This document shows, one piece after another, positions 32,195 to 41,456 of a stretch of DNA of 64,000 bases. Below the pieces are notes generated by a model that worked only from the letters and a program-made list of their open reading frames with translations, was not told the DNA's origin and did no database searches. Position numbers and translations under genes: made by a program. How positions within the stretch are numbered: the first letter of the stretch is position 1; the number at the start of each line of letters is the position of its first letter. This DNA is from Flavobacterium sp. HJJ (GTDB lineage: Bacteria > Bacteroidota > Bacteroidia > Flavobacteriales > Flavobacteriaceae), in the NCBI RefSeq assembly GCF_015351475.1, contig NZ_JADKPR010000001.1:186001-250000 (forward strand), given 5' to 3'.

Positions 32195-33757
32195 ATGAAA
32201 ATAAAAAATATATTAAAAGGATTAATAGCCACGTTGTTACTAACAATAGCTTTTACCAGCTGTGAAAATTACAATGAACCGCTATTAGACAGCCTAGGAA
32301 ACACAAGAGAGTTTTCTATAATAGGTCTTACAGCTGCTATTAGAAATCAGACAGCTGTTGAATTGAACTGGACACCAAAAGAAGGTGTTGACCATTATGT
32401 TATAGAGTTTAGCGCAGATGATTCAAACTTTGCAACTATTTTCAAAACTGTTCAAGTTACTGCATCGCAATTGCCAATAAGAGTACAATTAGAAGGTGAA
32501 ACCCTTTATTCAATTAGAATAAAAGCAGTAACACCAGGCCTGGATGATTCTAAATGGACTATAACTACTGCTAATACATTATCCGAACAAATTTTCTTGC
32601 CATCATTGCCAGGGGACATAGATGCTAAACAAGCGATTCTTAGATGGATTCCCAATAGTACTGTAACTCATATATTTCTTAATCCAGGAAGTATTTCGCA
32701 CAAAGTTACACCTCAAGAAGCAGCAAGCGGAATCGCAACAATAATAAATCTAACACCTGAAACAAAATATTCCGCTACCTTATTCAATAACAATAAAATA
32801 AGAGGTACACAAACCTTTACAACCGGAATAGATATTGGTACAGGAATTTTAGTTACAACAACAGATAATATATTTGATAAAATCAATGCCGCTCCGTCTG
32901 GATCTGTCCTAGTTTTTATGCCTGGTGATTATACCGCTCAAACTGGAACAATAGCAATTAATAAAACAATAACTTTAAGAGGTCTTAGAACTTATGACAA
33001 ACCAAAACTTAAAGTTAATTTCACTCTTGCTAACAATCCTCTTAGTACAAGTGAAGCAGTTAGTTTGTCTTTAATTGACTTAGACATAACTGGAACAGGT
33101 TTAACTGGAGGTGCAATAACAATTGGCACAGCTGCTGCTACAGGTTTAGGAGATGTTTTAATAAGCAATTCTTCTATTCATGATTTTCCTTCTCAACTAA
33201 TGTATGGAAATGCACTGGCTAAATTAAAATCATTTACGGTTGATAATAGTATCATTAAAAATGTAAACACCGCCGGGGCAGCTGACTTTATAGATTTCAG
33301 AACTACTTATGTGGCAAATGTTACTTTAACAAAAAGCACATTTGACACTTGTTCCTCTCGTGACTTTATACGTTTAGATGCTGCTTCTACTTTGACAGGT
33401 ACTGGATTAACATCTACTGTCTTAATTGACGCATGCACTATATATGCGCCAACATTGCCGCTTGCCAGTAGAATTTTGTACGAACGCTTTGCTTCAAATG
33501 CTTCGACAGTGCGCAACACATTATTTGCTGTTGGGGCAGCTGTCTATACAAACTCAACTGTAACTACAGCACCAGCTTTTACAAATAATAATAATTTCAA
33601 TTCGCCTAATTTAGCGCAAACAACAGGTAATAATAGACCTGATGCATCAGCAACTACATTAGATCCGCAATTTGTAAGTGCTTCAACTGGAGATTTTACA
33701 GTTAAAAACCAAACCATAATTGATAAAAAAATTGGAGATCCTCGCTGGATAAAATAA
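32195..33757 (+). CDS. surface lipoprotein with fibronectin-III and DUF5123/DUF4957 beta-helix
   Basis: A 520-aa outer-surface lipoprotein (lipobox FTSC, C23) typical of pectin loci of Bacteroidota. Residues about 41-132 form a fibronectin-III module (AVELNWTPKEGVDHYVIEFS), a second such domain follows at about 134-210 (AILRWIPNSTVTHIFL), and about 225-510 form a parallel beta-helix of DUF4957/DUF5123 type (PSGSVLVFMPGDYTAQ, VSLSLIDLDITG, VTLTKSTFDTCSSRDFIRLD). The helix resembles polysaccharide lyase folds, but no catalytic Lys/Arg/Ca-binding cluster can be recognised, so a surface glycan-binding role (SusE/F-like) is more likely. It stands third behind SusC and SusD and is followed by a terminator-like hairpin, closing that transcript. 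Confidence 0.8.
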   Translation: MKIKNILKGLIATLLLTIAFTSCENYNEPLLDSLGNTREFSIIGLTAAIRNQTAVELNWTPKEGVDHYVIEFSADDSNFATIFKTVQVTASQLPIRVQLEGETLYSIRIKAVTPGLDDSKWTITTANTLSEQIFLPSLPGDIDAKQAILRWIPNSTVTHIFLNPGSISHKVTPQEAASGIATIINLTPETKYSATLFNNNKIRGTQTFTTGIDIGTGILVTTTDNIFDKINAAPSGSVLVFMPGDYTAQTGTIAINKTITLRGLRTYDKPKLKVNFTLANNPLSTSEAVSLSLIDLDITGTGLTGGAITIGTAAATGLGDVLISNSSIHDFPSQLMYGNALAKLKSFTVDNSIIKNVNTAGAADFIDFRTTYVANVTLTKSTFDTCSSRDFIRLDAASTLTGTGLTSTVLIDACTIYAPTLPLASRILYERFASNASTVRNTLFAVGAAVYTNSTVTTAPAFTNNNNFNSPNLAQTTGNNRPDASATTLDPQFVSASTGDFTVKNQTIIDKKIGDPRWIK

Positions 33758-33772
33758 GAAGATATACTTAAG

Positions 33773-33800
33773 GAGGTTTGCAGTATTTGCAAACCTCTTT
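33773..33800 (+). terminator. terminator after the SusC-SusD-DUF5123 unit
   Basis: GAGGTTTGCA (33773-33782), loop GTATT, TGCAAACCTC (33788-33797), then TTT. It separates import genes from the enzyme block downstream. Confidence 0.7.
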
Positions 33801-33838
33801 AAATATATTTTAAAATTGAATAAACAATACACCCAGAT

Positions 33839-33850
33839 TAAAGCGCTTTA
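33839..33850. promoter_or_regulatory. perfect palindrome TAAAGCGCTTTA upstream of the GH105 genes
   Basis: A 12-base palindrome with central CG, like operators of LacI-family proteins (the CcpA-type cre half AAAGCGCTTT), 65 bases before the first GH105 gene. It differs from the TGTAATCGATTACA sites, so a second regulator may act on this transcript. Confidence 0.4.
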
Positions 33851-33914
33851 TTTGTTTTAATAATTTATGTGATAATTAAATAGGAGTTTGAAAAAAGTAT
33901 AACTACTGTAAATC

Positions 33915-35105
33915 ATGAAAGGATTATTAATATTATTATTTTTTACTTCCATCGCTCTAAAAGCACAAACTATGGAATCTCAAAAGGAAATCATCCTTTC
34001 AGATCAATTAAAATGGTCTGAAAGAATGGCATTCTCTATAATGAGAGCCTATCCTGAAGCTTGGCAGATTGATAATCATCCTGCTCCAAAATGGGACTAC
34101 AAAATTGGAATGATTTTAACAGCATACGAAAAGTTATACCATCAGACAAAAAATCAAAATTATTTTGATTACATCAAAGATTACGCTGATAAACTGATTA
34201 ATAAGAATGGGACTTTCCAAAATTTTGATCCAAAAGATCATAATATCGATTTCATCAATGCTGGAAAAATTCTTTTTAATCTTTATGACACCACCAAAGA
34301 ACAAAAATATCTTACCGCGTTACAAACACTAAGAAGACAATTTGAAGATCACCCTAGAACTCTTTCTGGAGGTTTTTGGCACAAAAAAATATATCCAAAT
34401 CAAATGTGGCTGGATGGTTTATATATGGGAGAACCATTTTACGCCCGTTACACTACAGCATTTGAAGGAGGAGAAAAACTAAACGATGTTGCTCTTCAGT
34501 TCGAGCTGCTTCACAATCATACATTCGATAAAAAAACAGGATTATATTTTCATGCTTGGGATGAAAGCAAAAAAATGCCTTGGGCAGATTCAAAAACCGG
34601 AACAGCTCCGCATATTTGGCTAAGAGCTTTAGGGTGGTATGGAATGGCATTAGTAGATGTCTTAGATTATTTCCCAAAAGATCATCCCAAACATAAAGAA
34701 CTGGTACGCTATTTAAACGAATTGGCTGCAGCAGTAAGTAAATACCAAGATAAATCAGGATTATGGTATCAAATTCCGGATTTAGGATCGAAAAAAGGAA
34801 ACTATCTGGAAGCATCCGGTTCTTCAATGTTAGTTTATTTTTTAGCAAAAGGAGTACATAAAGGTTATTTACCAGCTAAATTTGAAACCACAGCTAATAA
34901 TGGTTTCAATGGTTTAATCAGCCAATTAATAAAAGTAGACAAAGATGGAGAAATCCACATTACACAAGTCTGTGCAAGTGCTGGTTTAGGCGGAAACCCT
35001 TATAGAGACGGTTCATTTGACTATTACATCAATGAAAAAATAATAACAGACAATTCACATGGATTAGGTGCTTTTCTTCTAGCGGCAATCGAATTAGATA
35101 AATAA
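33915..35105 (+). CDS. GH105 unsaturated galacturonyl/rhamnogalacturonyl hydrolase, first copy
   Basis: Removes the delta-4,5-unsaturated uronate from the non-reducing end of lyase products, yielding substrate for KduI. A 396-aa protein with a signal peptide (MKGLLILLFFTSIALKAQ) and an (alpha/alpha)6 barrel. Catalytic candidates by analogy with B. subtilis YteR are D112 in HNIDFINAGK and D167 in PNQMWLDGLYMGEPF; GGFWHKKIYP and HAWDESKKMPWAD are further conserved blocks. Located in the periplasm. The second GH105 gene follows after 27 bases and shares long stretches, indicating tandem duplication. It is the first gene of the enzyme transcript, behind the terminator at 33773 and the palindrome at 33839. 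Confidence 0.93.
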   Translation: MKGLLILLFFTSIALKAQTMESQKEIILSDQLKWSERMAFSIMRAYPEAWQIDNHPAPKWDYKIGMILTAYEKLYHQTKNQNYFDYIKDYADKLINKNGTFQNFDPKDHNIDFINAGKILFNLYDTTKEQKYLTALQTLRRQFEDHPRTLSGGFWHKKIYPNQMWLDGLYMGEPFYARYTTAFEGGEKLNDVALQFELLHNHTFDKKTGLYFHAWDESKKMPWADSKTGTAPHIWLRALGWYGMALVDVLDYFPKDHPKHKELVRYLNELAAAVSKYQDKSGLWYQIPDLGSKKGNYLEASGSSMLVYFLAKGVHKGYLPAKFETTANNGFNGLISQLIKVDKDGEIHITQVCASAGLGGNPYRDGSFDYYINEKIITDNSHGLGAFLLAAIELDK

Positions 35106-35132
35106 AAATCAGTAAATATTAAATAAATAATC

Positions 35133-36368
35133 ATGGTAAACGGAAAAAAAAATGCTTTCAAAGCAGCAGGTCTTTTTATTTCATTAGCGTTTTTCAGCTG
35201 TAAGACTATCGCTCAGGAATCTGCACAAAGTAATGCGGGACAGAGTGAGATTACAATTTCAAAAGATTCAAAATGGTCAGAAAAAATGGCTTTAACACTA
35301 ATGAAACGTCATCCGGAAAGCTATATGATTGACGATTCAAAAGCTCCAAAATGGGACTATGTACACGGATTGGTTTTATATTCCTTCCAAGAATTAAATA
35401 AAAAAAATCCTGATTCCAGATATACTGCTTACATAAAAAGCTATGTAGATAATTTTATCCAAAATGACGGCACAATTAAAACCTATGAATTAGAGAAATA
35501 CAATATTGATATGATTGTTGCCGGGCGGTTACTTTTTAATATATATACAGCAACAAAAGAAGAAAAATATTTAAAAGCAATGCAGCTGCTTCGTAAACAG
35601 CTTGAGGAACAGCCAAGAACCCAAAGCGGCGGATTTTGGCATAAAAAAATATATCCTAATCAAATGTGGTTAGACGGTCTTTACATGGGAGAGCCTTTCT
35701 ATGCACAATATACTGCAGTTTTTGAAAATGGAAAAAGCCTGGACGATATAGCCAAACAATTTGAGCAGATTCAGCTGCACGCAACTAATCCAAAAACGGG
35801 ATTATTATACCATGCCTGGGATGAAAGCAAAAAAATGCCTTGGGCTGATAAAGAAACTGGAAATTCACCAAATTACTGGTCAAGAGCTTTAGGCTGGTAT
35901 GCGATGGCGCTTGTTGATGCCTTGGATTATTTCCCTAAAGATCATCCAAAACAAAAAGAATTAGTGGGTTATTTAAATAACGTTTCTGCTGCTTTAGCCA
36001 AATATCAAGATGAAAAATCCGGTTTATGGTATCAGGTTACAGATAAAGCTGGTGAAAAAGGCAACTATCTTGAAGCCTCAGGGTCATCAATGTTTGCTTA
36101 TGCATTTGCAAAAGGAGCAAACAAAGGCTACCTGCCGGCAAAATATAAAAACCTTGCCAATAAAGCGTTTGACGGATTAACTAAGCAGTTAATAAAAACT
36201 GATGCTGACGGCGGAATTACCTTGACTCAAGCTTGTCAAGTGGCAGGTTTAGGAGGTACTCCATACAGAGACGGCTCTTATGAATATTATATTAACGAAA
36301 GAAAAAAAGATAATGATCCTAAAGCCACAGGACCATTCATTTTAGCAGCTTTAGAATTAAACAGATAA
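35133..36368 (+). CDS. GH105 unsaturated galacturonyl/rhamnogalacturonyl hydrolase, second copy
   Basis: A paralogue of the preceding enzyme, 411 aa. Catalytic aspartates align as D126 (YNIDMIVAGR) and D181 (PNQMWLDGLYMGEPF), so it should be active. The N terminus is different: MVNGKKNAFKAAGLFISLAFFSCKTIAQ has a hydrophobic core with a cysteine, so it may be a lipoprotein (C23) or be cleaved after TIAQ; a different location from the first copy is possible. The two copies differ mostly in the first 100 residues and around the substrate loop (HTFDKKTG versus HATNPKTG), hinting at different oligosaccharide preferences. Followed after 22 bases by the GH43 gene. Confidence 0.92.
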   Translation: MVNGKKNAFKAAGLFISLAFFSCKTIAQESAQSNAGQSEITISKDSKWSEKMALTLMKRHPESYMIDDSKAPKWDYVHGLVLYSFQELNKKNPDSRYTAYIKSYVDNFIQNDGTIKTYELEKYNIDMIVAGRLLFNIYTATKEEKYLKAMQLLRKQLEEQPRTQSGGFWHKKIYPNQMWLDGLYMGEPFYAQYTAVFENGKSLDDIAKQFEQIQLHATNPKTGLLYHAWDESKKMPWADKETGNSPNYWSRALGWYAMALVDALDYFPKDHPKQKELVGYLNNVSAALAKYQDEKSGLWYQVTDKAGEKGNYLEASGSSMFAYAFAKGANKGYLPAKYKNLANKAFDGLTKQLIKTDADGGITLTQACQVAGLGGTPYRDGSYEYYINERKKDNDPKATGPFILAALELNR

Positions 36369-36390
36369 AAAATTATATTCCGCAATTGAA

Positions 36391-38022
36391 ATGAAGCTTA
36401 CAAAAATCACAACTGTTTTTTTATGCTGTATTGCTTTTCAGACAGTAATAGGACAAGAAAAAAGCGAAAAACAGTATTCAAAAGTTTGGACAGCCGATAA
36501 TGGTGACGGCACTTATAAAAACCCGATTCTCTATGCCGATTATTCTGATCCAGATGCAATCCGTGTGGGAGATGATTATTATATGACAGCATCTTCTTTC
36601 AATTGCATTCCGGGTTTACCCATACTCCACTCTAGTGACCTTGTTAACTGGAAAATAATTGGTTATGCTCTTGCAAAGCAGAAACCTATCGAAGTCTATG
36701 ACAAAGCACAGCACGGAAATGGCGTTTGGGCTCCCTGCATTCGGTTCCATAACAGCGAATTTTACATTTATTACCCCGATCCAGATTTCGGAATATACGT
36801 TGTTAAGGCAAAAAATCCTGCAGGACCTTGGTCAGAACCGGTTATGGTAAAGGAAGGAAAAGGTTTAATTGATCCTTCTCCATTATGGGATGATAACGGA
36901 AAAACATATCTCGCTTATGCCTTTGCGGGAAGCAGAGCAGGCATAAAAAGTATTTTGGCGATATGCACAATGAACGCTGAAGGATCAGCTGCCAATAATG
37001 ATGATGTTATGATTATTAACGGGCATCCCGATGAAGCTACTATCGAAGGTCCAAAATTCTATAAACGAAACGGCTATTACTACATTTTTGCACCAGCAGG
37101 CGGTGTAGCAACAGGATGGCAGACTGTTATGCGTTCAAAAAATGTATTCGGCCCTTATGAGAAAAAGAAAGTAATGGATCAGGGGAAAACTGCTATAAAC
37201 GGTCCTCACCAGGGAGCTTGGGTACAAACCCAGACAGGCGAAGACTGGTTTATCCATTTTCAGGATCAGTTTGCTTATGGCCGAGTGGTACATCTCCAGC
37301 CGATGAAATGGGAAAACAATTGGCCGGTTATAGGGAATGATGATGATAAAAATGGTATTGGCGAACCTGTTATGTCGCACAAAAAACCAAATGTCGGCAA
37401 AAAAACATTTCCAATTGAAACACCGCCTGACAGTGACGAATTCAACAGCCCTAAATTAGGCCTTCAATGGCAATGGCATGCCAATCCGCAGATCGTTTGG
37501 GGATTTCCAACGAGCATGGGTTATTACAGCCTGAACTGCATTCCAGTACCAAAAGAAGCAACAACTCTTTATCAAGTATCTAATTTACTTTTGCAAAAAT
37601 TCCCTTCAAATGAATTTACAGCTACTGCAAAAATAAAATTCAATGCACGCTTTGACGGAGAAAGCATGGGACTGGTTATAATGGGACTGGATTACAGCTA
37701 CCTTTGCTTCAAACAGGAAGGAGGCAAAATGTATCTTTCACAAAAAACAGCCAAAAACATCGATAAAAAAGGAACCGAAACCGAAAGTACTCCTATTGCC
37801 GTAAATACTCAAAGTATCTATATGCAGGCCAAAATAAAACCGGGAGGCATCTGTACTTTTTATTATAGTGAAAACGGACAGGACTTCACTCCTGTCGGCG
37901 AAGCTTTTACAGCAAGAGAAGGCAGATGGATTGGTGCAAAAATTGGTTTTACAGCACTAAGACAGGGTGTTATAAATGATGCAGGGAATGTTGAAATCGA
38001 TTGGTTCAGAATAACAAAATAA
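36391..38022 (+). CDS. GH43 family glycoside hydrolase (beta-xylosidase/arabinofuranosidase type)
   Basis: Acts on xylose or arabinose side groups of pectin. A 543-aa secreted enzyme: signal peptide ending VIGQ, five-bladed propeller in the first about 330 residues and a C-terminal concanavalin-like beta-sandwich (from about 345, DSDEFNSPKLGLQWQW). The GH43 triad is visible: D53 (general base, YADYSDPDAIRVGDD), D161 (LIDPSPLWDDNG, pKa modulator) and E219 (ATIEGPKFYKRNG, acid). The two-domain form is common in beta-xylosidases; in this locus arabinan or arabinogalactan side chains of rhamnogalacturonan are also plausible substrates. Its stop codon overlaps the start used for the PL10-CE8 gene (TAATG), so translation is coupled. 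Confidence 0.9.
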   Translation: MKLTKITTVFLCCIAFQTVIGQEKSEKQYSKVWTADNGDGTYKNPILYADYSDPDAIRVGDDYYMTASSFNCIPGLPILHSSDLVNWKIIGYALAKQKPIEVYDKAQHGNGVWAPCIRFHNSEFYIYYPDPDFGIYVVKAKNPAGPWSEPVMVKEGKGLIDPSPLWDDNGKTYLAYAFAGSRAGIKSILAICTMNAEGSAANNDDVMIINGHPDEATIEGPKFYKRNGYYYIFAPAGGVATGWQTVMRSKNVFGPYEKKKVMDQGKTAINGPHQGAWVQTQTGEDWFIHFQDQFAYGRVVHLQPMKWENNWPVIGNDDDKNGIGEPVMSHKKPNVGKKTFPIETPPDSDEFNSPKLGLQWQWHANPQIVWGFPTSMGYYSLNCIPVPKEATTLYQVSNLLLQKFPSNEFTATAKIKFNARFDGESMGLVIMGLDYSYLCFKQEGGKMYLSQKTAKNIDKKGTETESTPIAVNTQSIYMQAKIKPGGICTFYYSENGQDFTPVGEAFTAREGRWIGAKIGFTALRQGVINDAGNVEIDWFRITK

Positions 38023-40070
38023 TGTTTTTAAAAATGAAAAATATTAAGATAAATATCGCAATACTAATACTGTTACTGTTCAACATAAGCATTCATGCAC
38101 AAAAGGAACAAAAATGGGGATCACTGATACGTGATAAGGAAAGTGCTTGGTTTGCCACACCGGAAGCTAAAGAAGTCGCCGAAAATGTATTGCTGTACCA
38201 GCGGAATATTGGCGGCTGGCCAAAAAACATTCAGATGCAGAATCCTCTGACAGCAAGCGAAAAACAAAAATTAACAGCTCTCAAACCCGATACCAAAGAA
38301 GTAACAACAGATAATGGAGCGACATGCCAGGAAATGCTTTTTTTATCAAAAATGTACGCTCAAGTACCAGATGAAAGATACAAAAATGCATTTTTGGCTG
38401 GTTTGGATTATTTATTGAAAGCGCAATATGAAAATGGAGGGTGGCCTCAGTTTTATCCGCTAAAAAAAGGATATTACACTCATATCACCTATAATGATGA
38501 TTCGATGGCCAATATCCTTATCATTCTGAAAGAGATTGCTGAAAAAACAGATTATTACAGCATAAAAGCTCCAGATGCTGCCGTTGAAAAAGCTAAAAAA
38601 GCTTTCGACAAAGGAATTGACTGCATCCTGAAAACACAATACAAGCAAAACGGAGTCCTTACTGCCTGGTGTGCCCAGCATGACGAAGTAACGCTTCTTC
38701 CTGCAAATGCCCGTGCTTTCGAATTAGCTTCTTTAAGCGGAAAAGAATCAGCCAAAATTGTATTGCTTTTAATGTCAATAGAAAAACCCTCTCCTGAAGT
38801 TGTAACTGCAGTAAACAGTGCCGTTGCTTGGTTCGAAAAAACAAAAATCACAGATCTCAGAGAAGACCGCGTTCCTGTTCCTAACAGCAAAATAATGGAA
38901 AAAGTAATGGTCAAAGATCCTAATGCCTCTCCCCTTTGGGCCCGTTTTATGGATTTAAACGATAACACTCCTTTCTTTTGTGACCGCGACGGAATAAAGA
39001 AAGCAACTCTTGCTGAAATAGGACAAGAACGAAGAGTGGGTTATTCTTGGTACACCAATGAACCAAAAGAAGTACTGACAAAATACGCCAGCTGGAAAAA
39101 AAAAATTGACGGAGAGAATTTAAAACCTCAAAAAAAAAGTGAAACCGTTCTAAAAGATGAGTTTAATATTATTGTGGATCAAAAAGGAACCGGAGATTTT
39201 ACAACAATACAAGGAGCCATAAACGCTGCTAAAGCATATCCAAGTCAAAGAATTACAATTTTTATAAAAAATGGAACTTACTATGAAAAAGTAAAAATTC
39301 ATGCCTGGAATACAAATATTTCATTGATTGGCGAAAGCCGTGAAAAAACAATTATAACGTATGACGATTATTTTGCCAAAATAAATTTAGGCCGAAACAG
39401 CACTTTCTATACTTATACCGTTTTGGTTGAAGGAAATGATTTTTCTGCAAAAAACTTAACCATTCAAAACACATCAGGACCAGTGGGACAAGCCGTGGCT
39501 CTGAATGTAAATGCCAATAGAGCTTTATTTAGCAGCTGTTCTTTTTTAGGAAATCAGGACACTCTTTTTATATCTGGCGAAGAAAACAAAAACTATTTTA
39601 AGGACTGCTATATCGAAGGTACCACCGATTTTATATTTGGAGAAGCAACTGCATTGTTCGAAAATTGTACTGTTCATAGCAAAAGTGACTCTTACGCCAC
39701 AGCTGCTTCAACACCAAAAGGAGCCGCTTACGGATTTGTTTTTAAGAACTGTAAACTCACAGCTGCTCAAAAAGTGACACAAGCCTATCTTGGCAGGCCT
39801 TGGAGACCGTATGCTAAAACCGTTTTTATTAACTGCGAAATGGGTAAACATATTTTGCCGGAAGGCTGGCATTATTGGTCAAAACCAGAACCGGAAACCA
39901 ATACTTTTTATGCGGAATACAAATGCTCTGGTGAAGGATTTCAGCCAAAAAACAGAGTAACCTGGTCACATCAGTTAAAAGATACTGAAGCTAAAACGTA
40001 CACTATCGAAAAAATATTGGCACCAGATACTCCTAATATTGACAAACAATGGTATTTAAGAGTAAACTAA
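38022..40070 (+). CDS. pectate lyase (PL10) - pectin methylesterase (CE8) fusion
   Basis: A bifunctional secreted enzyme of 682 aa from the ATG at 38022 (coupled TAATG); an ATG at 38034 (MKNIKINIAILIL) is equally possible, while 38001 would add residues inside the GH43 gene. Signal peptide ends at about residue 27 (IHAQ). Residues about 30-360 are PL10: NIGGWPKNIQMQ, DNGATCQEMLFL, YENGGWPQFYP and LWARFMDL carrying the likely catalytic Arg (R308). Residues about 381-682 are CE8 pectinesterase, with D513 in GNQDTLF, D536 in GTTDFIFGEA and R592-W594 in YLGRPWRPY, the complete catalytic set. Demethylation by CE8 creates the polygalacturonate that PL10 cleaves, so the fusion couples successive steps. 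Confidence 0.95.
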   Translation: MFLKMKNIKINIAILILLLFNISIHAQKEQKWGSLIRDKESAWFATPEAKEVAENVLLYQRNIGGWPKNIQMQNPLTASEKQKLTALKPDTKEVTTDNGATCQEMLFLSKMYAQVPDERYKNAFLAGLDYLLKAQYENGGWPQFYPLKKGYYTHITYNDDSMANILIILKEIAEKTDYYSIKAPDAAVEKAKKAFDKGIDCILKTQYKQNGVLTAWCAQHDEVTLLPANARAFELASLSGKESAKIVLLLMSIEKPSPEVVTAVNSAVAWFEKTKITDLREDRVPVPNSKIMEKVMVKDPNASPLWARFMDLNDNTPFFCDRDGIKKATLAEIGQERRVGYSWYTNEPKEVLTKYASWKKKIDGENLKPQKKSETVLKDEFNIIVDQKGTGDFTTIQGAINAAKAYPSQRITIFIKNGTYYEKVKIHAWNTNISLIGESREKTIITYDDYFAKINLGRNSTFYTYTVLVEGNDFSAKNLTIQNTSGPVGQAVALNVNANRALFSSCSFLGNQDTLFISGEENKNYFKDCYIEGTTDFIFGEATALFENCTVHSKSDSYATAASTPKGAAYGFVFKNCKLTAAQKVTQAYLGRPWRPYAKTVFINCEMGKHILPEGWHYWSKPEPETNTFYAEYKCSGEGFQPKNRVTWSHQLKDTEAKTYTIEKILAPDTPNIDKQWYLRVN

Positions 40071-40081
40071 ATTTTAGAGAT

Positions 40082-41431
40082 ATGAAATATAAATTCATTC
40101 TTATACTGCTTTTTTCACTGCATGGTTTTTCCCAAGAAAATACTTTCCCTGCAGACAAAGTGGATGCAATCGTTAAACGCATTCAGCTGCCTGTTATTCC
40201 TTCGTATAAAATAGAAGTGACAAAACTGGGGGCAAAAGGCGATTCGGTCAGCAACGCTAAACCTGCTTTTGATAAAGCAATGGCGCTCTGCAAAAAAAAT
40301 AACGGAGGCACAATTATAGTTCCAAAAGGAATTTACACCTTAAATGGTCCTATTCAATTTGTGAGCAATGTAAAATTACATTTAGAAGACGGTGCAAAAA
40401 TTCGTTTCGGTTCCAATCCAAAGGATTATCCGCTAGTTTTAACAAGCTGGGAAGGCACTATGCTTTATAACTACTGTCCGCTGATTTATGGCAATAACGT
40501 AGAAAACATTGCAATAACTGGAAACGGAATCATCGATGGTGAAGCCAAAAATACCTGGATAAAATGGAAATCGCTTGAAAAAAAAGACCAGCTGTTAAGC
40601 AGAGACATGAATCATAAAAACACGCCGATTAAGGAGCGTATTTTTGGTGAAGGCCATTATTTAAGACCGCATCTTATTCAATTTATCAATTCAAAAAACA
40701 TTCTTATCGAGAATGTACAAATCGAGGATTCTCCGTTTTGGTGCATTCATCTGCTAAAAAGCAAGAGCATAACTGTCCGAGGACTAAAATACAGTGCTCA
40801 CAACAATAATAATGACGGTGTAGATCCTGAATATTCCAGTGATATCCTGATTGAAAATGTATTGTTTGACAATGCCGATGACAATGTTGCCATAAAAGCC
40901 GGAAGAGATGATGAAGGACGTAGCAATTCTGATACGCCTTCGGAAAATATTGTTATCCGAAATTGTGAATTCAAAGGCCTTCACGCAATTGTAATTGGAA
41001 GCGAAATGTCAGCCGGAGTACGAAATGTTTTTGTAGAAAACAGCAAATTCCGAGGCTATCTGAAAAGAGGCCTTTTTATAAAAACAAATTCTGACCGAGG
41101 CGGTTACATCAAAGACATTTATTTTAATAATCTCGCATTTGGAAAAGTAGAAGACTGCCTTTATATCACCGCAAATTATCACGGAGAAGGCAGCGGATTA
41201 AACCCTTCTAAAGTTTCTGATATTTCTTTTTCCAATATAAGCTGTATTGAAGCCACAAATACTGGAATTGTAATTGAAGGGTTTCCCGATAAAAAAGTAA
41301 CAGACATAAAACTAGACAATATCAATATACAATCCGCAAAAAACGGTATGACTGTTACCAACTCCGAAAATGTAACCATAAATGAAGTTATTGTGGGGCA
41401 AAAAGCAACGATTCCTACTGCCGTAAAATAA
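40082..41431 (+). CDS. glycoside hydrolase family 28 protein, second
   Basis: A 449-aa secreted GH28 from the ATG at 40082 (MKYKFILILLFSLHGFSQ signal peptide); a longer frame from 40049 overlaps the previous gene and spoils the signal. Active-site equivalents: NNDGVD with N244, D245 and D248; ADDN with D266 and D267; H301 in GLHAIVIGSE where GHG is usual; and K334 in LFIKTN. The ADDNVAIKAGRD form characterises a separate Bacteroidota GH28 group, so specificity probably differs from the first GH28 (for example rhamnogalacturonan or side chains). It follows the PL10-CE8 gene by 11 bases and precedes the esterase gene by 25. Confidence 0.92.
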   Translation: MKYKFILILLFSLHGFSQENTFPADKVDAIVKRIQLPVIPSYKIEVTKLGAKGDSVSNAKPAFDKAMALCKKNNGGTIIVPKGIYTLNGPIQFVSNVKLHLEDGAKIRFGSNPKDYPLVLTSWEGTMLYNYCPLIYGNNVENIAITGNGIIDGEAKNTWIKWKSLEKKDQLLSRDMNHKNTPIKERIFGEGHYLRPHLIQFINSKNILIENVQIEDSPFWCIHLLKSKSITVRGLKYSAHNNNNDGVDPEYSSDILIENVLFDNADDNVAIKAGRDDEGRSNSDTPSENIVIRNCEFKGLHAIVIGSEMSAGVRNVFVENSKFRGYLKRGLFIKTNSDRGGYIKDIYFNNLAFGKVEDCLYITANYHGEGSGLNPSKVSDISFSNISCIEATNTGIVIEGFPDKKVTDIKLDNINIQSAKNGMTVTNSENVTINEVIVGQKATIPTAVK

Positions 41432-41456
41432 ACTGTAAAACTAAAGACGAATAATT

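Noticed and set aside
38555..38968. 137-codon minus-strand ORF inside the PL10-CE8 gene
   Set aside because: Antisense shadow; the plus strand carries uninterrupted PL10 motifs here.
40784..41100. loss of function in the second GH28 because GHG reads LHA
   Set aside because: The catalytic aspartates D245, D266 and D267 and the histidine H301 remain; the ADDN/LHA form is a recognised Bacteroidota GH28 variant, not a mutation.
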